25,059 nt of DNA from Clostridium sp. AF27-2AA (GTDB lineage Bacteria > Bacillota > Clostridia > Lachnospirales > Lachnospiraceae). Position numbers and translations under genes: made by a program. Below are positions 8,018 to 14,206 of the stretch, one piece after another. Below the pieces are notes generated by a model. The model did not search any database. It saw only the letters and a program-made list of their open reading frames with translations, and was not told the origin of the DNA. The stretch spans positions 1 to 25,059 of the forward strand of contig NZ_QUFI01000039.1 in the NCBI RefSeq assembly GCF_003478505.1, in the 5' to 3' direction. Within the stretch, counting starts at the first letter, position 1. The number at the start of each line of letters is the position of its first letter.

Positions 8018-9211
8018 ATGCGCAAAATCGGGATCGTGGCTGCAGTGGTGTTTGTGGCCTCCTGGATGTTTTCACTTTTTTGTATGCATGCGGCGGGACA
8101 GGCCGGGGGAACAGTGAAAGAGGAAAATGGAAGTGTTGTGAGTGGAGAAAGCGTGTTGGATGGATACGGGCAGACAGAAGTCGAGCGGAGCGTATCCGGG
8201 CAGACGACAGGCTGGGATTCGAACGGAGACAGCCAGGACAGTGGGAAAACAGCGGGATGGAATGGAAATTCCCACAGCGCGGATCAGGGGGATGGAGAGG
8301 CATATTCCCGCCGCATCATTCTGGAACGCTACGGTGTCCGCACCTATCTTTCGGTGGAAGATTATCTTCCGGGCGTTATGGTCTGCCAGACCGGTCCGGA
8401 AATGGGGATGGAAGCGCTGAAGTGCCAGGCAGTCATTGCCCGCACCTACATATACCGTCAGATGGGGGAGCGGGAGGAAATACAGGAGGAAGAACTGGAT
8501 CTTGATTATCTGGGAGATGACACTGCTCGGGCAGGGAATACACTGACCGTGCATCAGAAGGAAGAACTGGCAAAACGCCTGGAGCAGTGCAGGCAGGCAG
8601 CAGAAACCACGGCAGGAGTGGTTATGAAATATGAGGACCGTTATATTCTCCCATTGTTTCATGAGCGCAGCGCCGGGCGGACGCGGACCGGGGAGGCAGA
8701 CTATCCGTATCTGCAGTCGGTGGAGAGTAAATGGGATGTCGTGGGAAACGATGGAAACAAAACATCACAGGAGCAGCAGGGGAGCGAGTTGGAAACCAGA
8801 ACAGGAGCCGGAGCAGCAAAGGAGGTTGCGGCCGGAGTGTCGGAAGTATCCTTTAGCTTATCGGAATTTGCGCAGCGCATCAAAAATTTAAGTGACGCTC
8901 CCTCTCTGGATCCAGGCCGTATTTCCTCAGAAATCCAGATCGTAAAGCGGGACGATGCCGGATATGTGCTGCAGATCAAGATCGGTCCGCGTACCTATAC
9001 CGGTGATGATGTCCAGTATGCGCTTGATCTGCCCTCTTCCTGCTTTACCATCGACACCAGAACATCAGGGACGATCACGGTTACAGTGAAAGGCCGCGGC
9101 CACGGTTACGGCCTCAGTCAGAATGGTGCCCAGGCCATGGCAGAGGAAGGATGGAGCTATTCCGACATTTTGAACTATTATTATAAAAATATATCACTGA
9201 TGACTGAATAA
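8018..9211 (+). CDS. spoIID: SpoIID/LytB-domain protein (stage II sporulation protein D)
   Basis: The protein has 397 aa, with an N-terminal signal/anchor segment (about residues 4-26), a Ser/Gly/Gln-rich linker (about 30-95) and a SpoIID domain to the C terminus. Family motifs are LSVEDYLPGV, EALKCQAVIARTY (132-144), PYLQSVESKWD and the C-terminal GRGHGYGLSQNGAQAMA. SpoIID is a peptidoglycan lytic transglycosylase that drives engulfment in the mother cell. The usual motif before EALK is xxEMP with a catalytic Glu; here the equivalent position is Q124 (CQTGPEM), and the cysteines that bind zinc in some clostridial SpoIIDs are absent. Activity is therefore doubtful. The downstream spoIIQ-like gene, 41 nt away, matches the clostridial spoIID-spoIIQ order. 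The start is set by GGAGG eight bases upstream, inside the terminator hairpin. Confidence 0.88.
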   Translation: MRKIGIVAAVVFVASWMFSLFCMHAAGQAGGTVKEENGSVVSGESVLDGYGQTEVERSVSGQTTGWDSNGDSQDSGKTAGWNGNSHSADQGDGEAYSRRIILERYGVRTYLSVEDYLPGVMVCQTGPEMGMEALKCQAVIARTYIYRQMGEREEIQEEELDLDYLGDDTARAGNTLTVHQKEELAKRLEQCRQAAETTAGVVMKYEDRYILPLFHERSAGRTRTGEADYPYLQSVESKWDVVGNDGNKTSQEQQGSELETRTGAGAAKEVAAGVSEVSFSLSEFAQRIKNLSDAPSLDPGRISSEIQIVKRDDAGYVLQIKIGPRTYTGDDVQYALDLPSSCFTIDTRTSGTITVTVKGRGHGYGLSQNGAQAMAEEGWSYSDILNYYYKNISLMTE

Positions 9212-9252
9212 GAAAAAGCACTTTGGCAAAACTACTACCGAGGTGATAAACG

Positions 9253-10110
9253 GTGAAAGAAAAAATGAATCAAATGTTCCGGGATAAATTATTCCTGGTC
9301 ATGTTGGTGCTGGGCCTGCTGACTATGGTTGCCGCAGCAGGCGTCGTTACGATTCGAAGAGGAAACGGACAGGAACAGAAACCATATGTGGATATGCAGG
9401 GGCAGGATGAATATTTTGCAGAGGAAGCAAAAGATCAGGCGCCGGTTGCAGGAAATTCCAATACGGAGAATTCCGGATCCGAAATCACACAGGAGGAGCA
9501 GCTTCTGGCTGAAGCAGCGTCTAATCAGGACAATGCAGCCGCCGAGCAGGGACACATTGCAGAGGAAGCAGGACCGGAAACCGGAAACGGTCAGAATACC
9601 GGACTTGCAGCAAATGGTACAAAGGATGACGGGGCAGATCCGGCCGTGAGAGAGGCCGGTGCAGGCGGAAGTGCCGCCACCGCGCTGGTATTAAACTTTG
9701 CTGATACCAGCAAGATGCTGTGGCCGGCAAGAGGGAATGTCCTGCTGGATTACAGCATGGATTCCACCATCTATTTTCCAACCCTGGAACAGTACAAATG
9801 CAATCCGGGCCTGGTCATCCAGAGTGAGGTCAGCACCCCGGTGTATGCTCCGGCTGCCGCAAGGGTACTGGAAGCAGGAAACAATGAGGAGATTGGTGAT
9901 TATCTGGTCCTGGACCTTGGAAATGATTACACAGTTACCTGCGGCCAGTTAAAAGAAATCACCGCCGTGCAGGGAGAATATCTGGAAGCCGGACAGCTTC
10001 TGGGCTATGTGGCAGAACCAACCAAATATTATACTATCGAGGGAAGTAACCTCTTCCTGGAAATGCGCCACGGAGAGAAGACGGTAGATCCGTTAGATTA
10101 CCTGGAGTAA
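9253..10110 (+). CDS. spoIIQ: SpoIIQ-like membrane protein with degenerate M23 (LytM) domain
   Basis: The protein has 285 aa: one N-terminal membrane segment (about 13-34), an acidic Ala/Gly/Asn-rich linker (about 40-145) and an M23/LytM fold at the C terminus (about 155-285). In active M23 peptidases the zinc site uses HxxxD and two further His. Here these positions read N184 and V188 (NPGLV), Q232 (CGQL) and F268 (LFLE), so no metal site remains. SpoIIQ of Bacillus is likewise catalytically dead and acts as the forespore half of the SpoIIQ-SpoIIIAH channel; that role is inferred. It follows spoIID by 41 nt, as in Clostridioides difficile. The GTG start at 9253 lies nine bases after GAGG; an ATG at 9265 is possible. 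Confidence 0.82.
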   Translation: MKEKMNQMFRDKLFLVMLVLGLLTMVAAAGVVTIRRGNGQEQKPYVDMQGQDEYFAEEAKDQAPVAGNSNTENSGSEITQEEQLLAEAASNQDNAAAEQGHIAEEAGPETGNGQNTGLAANGTKDDGADPAVREAGAGGSAATALVLNFADTSKMLWPARGNVLLDYSMDSTIYFPTLEQYKCNPGLVIQSEVSTPVYAPAAARVLEAGNNEEIGDYLVLDLGNDYTVTCGQLKEITAVQGEYLEAGQLLGYVAEPTKYYTIEGSNLFLEMRHGEKTVDPLDYLE

Positions 10111-10125
10111 GAAAGTTTTTATAAT

Positions 10126-10155
10126 TTGTTCATAGAATGGTCGAAATTGTATGGT
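10126..10155 (+). promoter_or_regulatory. Possible sigmaA promoter of the CBS-domain gene
   Basis: TTGTTC (10126-10131), 18 nt, TATGGT (10150-10155), with a further TATGCT just after. This is a moderate match in the 131-nt gap after spoIIQ. A GC-rich imperfect hairpin follows at about 10183-10217 without a U-tract. Confidence 0.4.
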
Positions 10156-10241
10156 ATGCTTCTGGCATAAGATGAAAGGCAACTGCGCCTGCTCCATTCG
10201 CCGGGCCGCAGTGCTGCGAAAAATACAATTTGAGGTGAACT

Positions 10242-10652
10242 ATGAATATCCTGTTTTTTCTGACTCCAAAGAGCGAGGTAGCTCACATTTACGAAGATGA
10301 CACGGTGCGCCAGGCACTGGACAAGATGGAATGCTTCCGCTATTCCACCATCCCGCTGCTCTCAAAAGACGGCACCTACGTCGGAACCATTACGGAAGGA
10401 GACCTGCTCTGGGGAATCCGGAAAGAATACCAGATGAACTTCAAAGAAGCAGAAAATGCGCCTGTCGCATCGATCCTGCGGCGTGTGGACTACAAACCGG
10501 TTTCCGTAGAATGTAAAATGGAAGACCTGATCGACCGGGCTCTGAACCAGAACTTTGTTCCGGTAGTAGATGACCGGGGGTTCTTCATCGGGATGGTTAC
10601 ACGAAAAGATATTATTAAATATTGTTATTCAAAACTGGAAAAGGAAAACTAA
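10242..10652 (+). CDS. Two-CBS-domain protein
   Basis: The product is 136 aa and consists almost entirely of two CBS motifs (about residues 10-62 and 75-130). Features typical of CBS pairs are VRQALDKMECFRYSTIPLL, DGTYVGTITEGDLLW, and in the second repeat QNFVPVVDDRGFFIGMVTRKDIIKY. CBS pairs bind adenine nucleotides or other adenosyl ligands and usually regulate a partner domain; free-standing ones like this have no fixed role. GAGGTG lies four bases before the ATG. A terminator follows at once, so it is probably monocistronic. It sits between the sporulation pair and the amidohydrolase unit, and neither neighbour suggests a partner. Confidence 0.85.
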   Translation: MNILFFLTPKSEVAHIYEDDTVRQALDKMECFRYSTIPLLSKDGTYVGTITEGDLLWGIRKEYQMNFKEAENAPVASILRRVDYKPVSVECKMEDLIDRALNQNFVPVVDDRGFFIGMVTRKDIIKYCYSKLEKEN

Positions 10653-10658
10653 AAAATT

Positions 10659-10689
10659 CCGGGCAGATCCAAATGGGCTGCCCGGTTTT
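10659..10689 (+). terminator. Intrinsic terminator after the CBS gene
   Basis: Perfect 8-bp stem CCGGGCAG/CTGCCCGG (10659-10666, 10678-10685), 11-nt loop, then TTTT. A new promoter starts five bases later. Confidence 0.85.
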
Positions 10690-10693
10690 ACAT

Positions 10694-10722
10694 TTTACAA
10701 AACAATCGCGTATGTATATAAT
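10694..10722 (+). promoter_or_regulatory. Strong sigmaA promoter before the Arg-rich mini-ORF
   Basis: TTTACA (10694-10699), a 17-nt spacer and TATAAT (10717-10722). Transcription would begin near 10729, giving a leader of about 120 nt before the hydrolase that contains the 20-codon ORF. Confidence 0.85.
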
Positions 10723-10758
10723 ATGTATTACAATTGTCTTATACAGAAAGGAGATTTC

Positions 10759-10821
10759 ATGCCATACCTGGTTATACGCAACGGGAGGTCGCGCAGGAGA
10801 AGAATACGGAGAATATTGTAA
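10759..10821 (+). CDS. 20-aa Arg-rich small peptide or leader peptide
   Basis: An ATG with an excellent Shine-Dalgarno site (AAAGGAG, six bases upstream) opens a 20-codon frame that ends in TAA at 10819-10821. The N-terminal third is hydrophobic (MPYLVI). The rest is strongly basic: Arg at positions 7, 10, 12, 13, 14, 15, 17 and 18, eight of 20 residues, mostly AGG/AGA/CGG/CGC codons. It lies just downstream of a near-consensus promoter and 30 nt before the M20 hydrolase. It could be a translated small cationic protein or a leader peptide whose translation affects the downstream gene. No terminator/antiterminator pair is evident between it and the hydrolase, so classical attenuation is not supported. 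No homologue is recognised. Confidence 0.55.
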   Translation: MPYLVIRNGRSRRRRIRRIL

Positions 10822-10851
10822 GAAAACAAACTATGAAATGAGGTGACATTT

Positions 10852-12078
10852 ATGATGAAAAACGAAGCGGGAGTAATAATCGAAGAAATGCTGTGCCAGC
10901 TGGCCGATACGACGCGCATCAACGGAGAGATCTGGCGTGCAGCGTATACTCCGGAAGACAAAATCGCGAAAAACATCCTGCGTGAGTGGATCGAAAATCT
11001 GGGGCTTGAATACAGAGAGGACGCGATCGGTAATGTGTATGGGCGGCTTCCGGGGACAGAGCCTGGAACCGTACTGACGGGATCCCACCTGGATACCGTA
11101 AAGAACGGTGGAAAATATGATGGCGCACTGGGCGTTGTGACCGGTGTGGCAGCGCTGGGATATCTCAAACAGTCTGGCTTCGTTCCGAAACACAGCCTGG
11201 AAGTGGTTGGTCTGATGGAGGAAGAGGGCAGTCGTTTCTCTACCGGCTGTCAGGGCAGCCGTGCGATCTGTGGCACGCTGAAAGAAGAGGATCTCGAGGA
11301 GGTCGGCTGTGATGGTGTCACACTTCGTGAAGCACTGTTATCTGCCGGATATCAGCCGGAAGCGCTGAAAAGCGTGAAACGTGACGATATTCGAGCGATC
11401 GTAGAGCTGCATATCGAACAGGGACCGGTACTTGAAAGCGAGCAGAAGCAGATCGGTATTGTGGACAGTATCGTCGGTATCGTCAATTATGAGCTAACCA
11501 TTCATGGAAGCCAGAACCATGCAGGTACCACCTCGATGCCTTTACGGCACGATCCTGTGGTAGCTGCTGCGGAATTTATAACAGAGTCTACCCGTCAGAT
11601 GATGGCGGAGGCCCCTTCAGCCACCCTTACCTATGGCGCGATACAGGTATTTCCTGGAATGCAGAATGTCATTGCAGATCGGGTAAATCTGCGCATTGAT
11701 ATGCGCGATGGCAGTGAAGAGGAACTGCTTCATGATGAAGCAATTCTGAAGCACGCGCTGGAATCCATCGAAAGCAAGGGTTTTAAGCTCCGGCTTGGAC
11801 AGAACCACTGGTTGAAGTCGGCGAAAATGGATCCGAACGTGATTCAGGTGATCGAGCAGCACTGTGAAGAGAAACATCTCGCGTATAAGCATATGAACAG
11901 CGGTGCCGGACACGACTCGATGGTATTCGGAAAGCATTTCCCGACCGCGATGATCTTCGTGCCGAGTATCGCAGGCATCAGCCATAATCCGGCAGAAGCT
12001 ACCGCTGTATCGGATATACAGGCCGGTTTTGAACTGCTTTGTGACGTGTTAAAAGAATTATCAGCTCAAACCATCTAA
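10852..12078 (+). CDS. M20-family amidohydrolase (N-carbamoyl-L-amino-acid hydrolase / allantoate amidohydrolase type)
   Basis: The product is 408 aa, the usual length of the hydantoinase/carbamoylase family. These di-metal enzymes remove carbamoyl groups from N-carbamoyl amino acids, beta-ureidopropionate or allantoate, releasing ammonia and CO2. Metal-site motifs are complete: TGSHLDTV (H79), KYDGALG (D90), MEEEGSRF (E124/E125), ELHIEQGP (H187) and the C-terminal SGAGHDSM and GISHNPAE. A lid/dimerisation domain lies between. The exact substrate cannot be decided: no allantoinase, hydantoinase or transporter is adjacent. The ATG at 10852 has GAGG eight bases upstream. It is co-transcribed with the Arg-rich mini-ORF and closed by a terminator. 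Confidence 0.85.
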   Translation: MMKNEAGVIIEEMLCQLADTTRINGEIWRAAYTPEDKIAKNILREWIENLGLEYREDAIGNVYGRLPGTEPGTVLTGSHLDTVKNGGKYDGALGVVTGVAALGYLKQSGFVPKHSLEVVGLMEEEGSRFSTGCQGSRAICGTLKEEDLEEVGCDGVTLREALLSAGYQPEALKSVKRDDIRAIVELHIEQGPVLESEQKQIGIVDSIVGIVNYELTIHGSQNHAGTTSMPLRHDPVVAAAEFITESTRQMMAEAPSATLTYGAIQVFPGMQNVIADRVNLRIDMRDGSEEELLHDEAILKHALESIESKGFKLRLGQNHWLKSAKMDPNVIQVIEQHCEEKHLAYKHMNSGAGHDSMVFGKHFPTAMIFVPSIAGISHNPAEATAVSDIQAGFELLCDVLKELSAQTI

Positions 12079-12112
12079 TTACAATCATAACCAGAATATT
12101 GATGGAAAGATA

Positions 12113-12160
12113 AACCGGGAAGCGCAATTGATAAATGATCAAATGGGCTTCCCGGTTTTG
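12113..12160 (+). terminator. Terminator after the M20 hydrolase, between convergent genes
   Basis: Perfect 11-bp stem (12113-12123 with 12147-12157) and a 23-nt loop, then TTGTTTTA. On the minus strand the same stem is followed by TTTATCTTT, so it may also serve the convergent cotJ operon. Confidence 0.82.
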
Positions 12161-12175
12161 TTTTATAGGATGGTA

Positions 12176-12802
12176 TTAATTATTTCCAGAATTTTTTGTC
12201 TTCCGGCCTGGATCAAATGCCGGGTTAAAGGCATAGAAGTTCTTGCTGTTAAGCTGATCCTGCACATGTCGCAATGTTTCTCCAAAACGCTGGAAATGCA
12301 CAACTTCCCTTGCCCGCAGATAGCGGATTGGATCGCAGACTTCCGGATCTTTTACGACGCGGAGAATGTTGTCGTAAGTGCTCCGGGCTTTCTGTTCGGC
12401 AGCGAGATCCTCGAATAAATCCGTGATTGGATCGCCCTTAGATTGGAATTCACAGGCATTAAACGGAACGCCGCCTGCGGCCTGAGGCCAGATTCCGGTA
12501 GTGTGGTCAATATAATAAGGGCCGAATCCGGAATCTTCGATTTCCTGCGGGGTTAAGTTGCGGGTAAGCTGGTGAACGATGGCTGCCACTATCTCCAAAT
12601 GTGCCAGTTCCTCGGTTCCGATATCGGTCAGGGAAGCTTTCGCTATGTCATAAGGCATGGCATATCTCTGGGATAAATAGCGCATAGATGCGCCCATCTC
12701 GCCGTCCGGCCCACCATACTGGCTCATGATAAACTGAGCCATCTTTGGATTCGGCTGTGAAATCTTTACCGGATACTGTAGTCGTTTTTCATATCTCCAC
12801 AT
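12176..12802 (-). CDS. cotJC: Spore coat protein CotJC, manganese-catalase-like
   Basis: The product is 208 aa and starts with the typical WRYEKRLQYPVKI. It belongs to the manganese catalase family of four-helix-bundle di-manganese proteins and is found in the inner spore coat. The ligand set is intact: E35 (GPDGEMGAS), E65 and H68 (GTEELAHLE), E136 (AAEQKAR) and H169 (REVVHFQRF), with spacing close to known Mn catalases, so peroxide-degrading activity is plausible. It is the last gene of cotJABC. The ATG at 12802 overlaps the cotJB stop (TGATG), and GGAGG lies nine bases upstream inside cotJB, indicating translational coupling. An in-frame ATG at 12829 lies inside cotJB and is less likely. 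Confidence 0.95.
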   Translation of the reverse strand: MWRYEKRLQYPVKISQPNPKMAQFIMSQYGGPDGEMGASMRYLSQRYAMPYDIAKASLTDIGTEELAHLEIVAAIVHQLTRNLTPQEIEDSGFGPYYIDHTTGIWPQAAGGVPFNACEFQSKGDPITDLFEDLAAEQKARSTYDNILRVVKDPEVCDPIRYLRAREVVHFQRFGETLRHVQDQLNSKNFYAFNPAFDPGRKTKNSGNN

Positions 12803-13059
12803 CAGCGCATTCCTCCTTCCCAGGGCCATGGGCCGTTGATCCAGTTCCAGTTATTGGAATCGGCATCAGCGACCTGGAGTGGTCCATTTACTTCTTCATA
12901 CGCCTTCATAGCCTGGCGGTTCATGCGCCGGGCGTTCTGAAAATACTGCATGGCCATTGAGCAGTTTGGATGAGTGTCTAGATACAGAGTTGCCTCATCC
13001 AGAGCAAAGCCTGTTTCATATACAGCCTGCAGGAGTTTGTCGTCGCATCCACACATCAT
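12802..13059 (-). CDS. cotJB: Spore coat protein CotJB
   Basis: The product is 85 aa and matches the CotJB family: an N-terminal LLQAVYETGFALDEATLYLDTHP, a helical NARRMNRQAMKAYEEVNGPL segment, and a Trp/Asn-rich end (NNWNWINGPWPWEGG). In Bacillus the protein is needed to place CotJA and CotJC in the inner coat; its biochemical role is unknown. The ATG at 13059 overlaps the cotJA stop by ATGA and has GGGGAGG five bases upstream. A GTG at 13065 would overlap that ribosome binding site and is unlikely; the ATG directly after, at 13056, is also possible. It is the middle gene of a tightly coupled operon. Confidence 0.92.
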   Translation of the reverse strand: MMCGCDDKLLQAVYETGFALDEATLYLDTHPNCSMAMQYFQNARRMNRQAMKAYEEVNGPLQVADADSNNWNWINGPWPWEGGMR

Positions 13060-13424
13060 CGGCACCTCCCCATCACAAACGGCAAATCCAGTTCCGGGAA
13101 AATGGTTCCCCGGGTAAGTCCGCGGCTCATATCATACACCTGGTTCCAGCGTTGCATGGGGACATAAGCCATGGCAACGGACATGTCACTTAAGCAGTCT
13201 CTTTGTGTAGTTTCGCAATTTGGCTGTCTGAGCGAACAGGATGGGCGTTCTGCTGGCGAAGCAGAGTTCCTGCTTTGTGCAGGCATCTGCTGGCGCAGCA
13301 TATCCGGCTGCATGGGACGCTGGACTGCACATCCGCAGGAGTTCCCTGTATTGATATGCGGCGGTTCCGGCAGTTGTGGTCTCTGCATACAGCCGCATCG
13401 GTTATTGGAATATTCCATGATCAT
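13056..13424 (-). CDS. cotJA: Spore coat-associated protein CotJA, with N-terminal extension
   Basis: The product is 122 aa. The C-terminal 45 residues (SVAMAYVPMQRWNQVYD ... LTRGTIFPELDLPF) are the CotJA domain. The first ~75 residues are a low-complexity extension rich in Pro, Gln, Arg, Ser and Cys (for example RCGCMQRP, NSCGCAVQRP) that makes it longer than Bacillus CotJA. The cysteines could allow cross-linking in the coat; this is inferred. It is the first gene of cotJABC, read from a sporulation-type promoter about 30 nt upstream. AAAGGA precedes the ATG at 13424; an ATG two codons later (13418) is also possible. Divergent from the Gly/Trp/Cys-rich gene. Confidence 0.9.
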   Translation of the reverse strand: MIMEYSNNRCGCMQRPQLPEPPHINTGNSCGCAVQRPMQPDMLRQQMPAQSRNSASPAERPSCSLRQPNCETTQRDCLSDMSVAMAYVPMQRWNQVYDMSRGLTRGTIFPELDLPFVMGRCR

Positions 13425-13450
13425 AAATCCTTTCCAGAGTTTCTAGTACC

Positions 13451-13477
13451 ATCTTATGTGAAAGCAGAAACAGCGGT
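13451..13477 (-). promoter_or_regulatory. SigmaK-like promoter of cotJABC
   Basis: On the minus strand, ACC (13477-13475), 16 nt, then CATAAGAT (13458-13451) followed by G. This fits the sigmaK pattern ACC-N16-CATAnnnTA with one mismatch. The start point would lie about 20 nt before cotJA. SigmaE use (as for Bacillus cotJ) cannot be ruled out. Confidence 0.6.
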
Positions 13478-13515
13478 GCATTGGAATCTATCATATGACA
13501 GAAAGCAGGGTTGTC

Positions 13516-13543
13516 ACCCTTGTCTGCATTTGCTCATAAGATA
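13516..13543 (+). promoter_or_regulatory. SigmaK-like promoter of the Gly/Trp/Cys-rich gene
   Basis: ACC (13516-13518), 16 nt, CATAAGATA (13535-13543): an exact match to the sigmaK pattern ACC-N16-CATAnnnTA. The start point would be near 13550, some 25 nt before the ATG. It mirrors the cotJ promoter on the opposite strand. Confidence 0.65.
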
Positions 13544-13574
13544 CAGTACAAACAGCAAAAAAGGAGATTTCGAT

Positions 13575-13841
13575 ATGTGTAGCTGGAATGGTTGTGGTAA
13601 CAATTGTGGCGGCTTCGGTAATAACTGCGGCGGCTGGGGCTGGAATAACTGGGGATGTGGCGGTTCCTGCGGATGGAACAGGAATAACCGGGAAGCATTC
13701 CGTAACGGATTCCGTGAAGGCTATGATGCCGGTTTCCGTGATGGATTCCGGGAAGGACGGGACGATGACCGCAGACCGGGCGGACCTGGAGGTCCGGGGC
13801 GGCCGGGAGATGGCTGCAATTCCGGGTGCGGATGCAGCTGA
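13575..13841 (+). CDS. Small Gly/Asn/Trp/Cys-rich protein with collagen-like tail, probable spore-coat protein
   Basis: An 88-aa protein not recognised as a named family. Residues 1-37 are Gly/Asn/Trp/Cys-rich repeats (CGNNCGG, FGNNCGG, WGWNNWGCGG). Residues ~40-62 hold a periodic FRxGFREGYDAGFRDGFREG segment with aromatic and charged residues every four. The tail is collagen-like (RPGGPGGPGRPG) and ends GCNSGCGCS, with nine Cys-containing positions overall by eye. There is no signal peptide. AAGGAG lies eight bases before the ATG at 13575; an open frame upstream to 13203 is only the antisense of cotJA. The divergent cotJ operon and the shared promoter type argue for a mother-cell spore-coat or exosporium role; this is inference. 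Confidence 0.8.
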   Translation: MCSWNGCGNNCGGFGNNCGGWGWNNWGCGGSCGWNRNNREAFRNGFREGYDAGFRDGFREGRDDDRRPGGPGGPGRPGDGCNSGCGCS

Positions 13842-13883
13842 GTTATGGGAAATTTCGATGCCACTGATGTGCGTCGTAAATAG

Positions 13884-13912
13884 TTGACAGATCTGTCATT
13901 CCATACTATACT
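13884..13912 (+). promoter_or_regulatory. SigmaA promoter of the glucose PTS unit
   Basis: TTGACA (13884-13889), 17 nt, TATACT (13907-13912). Transcription from about 13919 would enter the RAT and terminator directly. Confidence 0.88.
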
Positions 13913-13931
13913 AATAACACAATCGAGATTT

Positions 13932-13962
13932 GGGCGTGTTACTGGTAAAGCAGGCATTAACC
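13932..13962 (+). promoter_or_regulatory. RAT ribonucleic antiterminator (LicT/GlcT type)
   Basis: The core TGTTACTGGTAAAGCAGG followed by CATTAACC closely matches RNA antiterminator targets of the BglG/LicT/GlcT family. Its 3' part (13953-13962) is also the start of the terminator's 5' arm, so antiterminator and terminator exclude each other. The cognate protein is most likely the antiterminator encoded at 16513. Confidence 0.88.
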
Positions 13963-14004
13963 GAAAGGGCATCGAAGAGATGTCCTTTTGGTTGATGCCT
14001 TTTT
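13953..14004 (+). terminator. Conditional terminator in the PTS leader
   Basis: A fully paired 21-bp stem (13953-13973 with 13979-13999, including G-U pairs), GAAGA loop and five T's. It blocks transcription of the PTS gene unless the RAT is stabilised. About 200 nt between it and the gene hold no further regulatory signal that I can see. Confidence 0.92.
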
Positions 14005-14206
14005 CATTTTCCAAATAAAACTACACTTCCCAGAAGCGACTGAAACGGACTGTTTTGGGTATGCTGATAGGAGCAGGTTTCTTTTCTGCACAGGTGAAAT
14101 ATATAAAATGGAAAGAAGTTTGTGCGTTTACAGAAAAGAATTTTCGGGAGATGTGAAAACTGTCAGAAAGACACACCTGAATATTCAGAAAAAAAGGAGA
14201 AAGAAC

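Noticed and set aside
13507..13520. AGGGT-TGTC-ACCCT hairpin between the divergent spore genes
   Set aside because: Short, lacks a U-tract and lies upstream of the likely transcription start; its right arm is part of the -35 region.
13203..13574. Upstream in-frame extension of the Gly/Trp/Cys-rich gene
   Set aside because: It is the antisense of cotJA and crosses the divergent promoters; the ATG at 13575 has its own AAGGAG.
14108..14206. Earlier in-frame ATG for the PTS permease
   Set aside because: It would add 33 polar residues before the conserved membrane start, and its AGGTGA is 11 bases away; the ATG at 14207 has a better site and matches the family.
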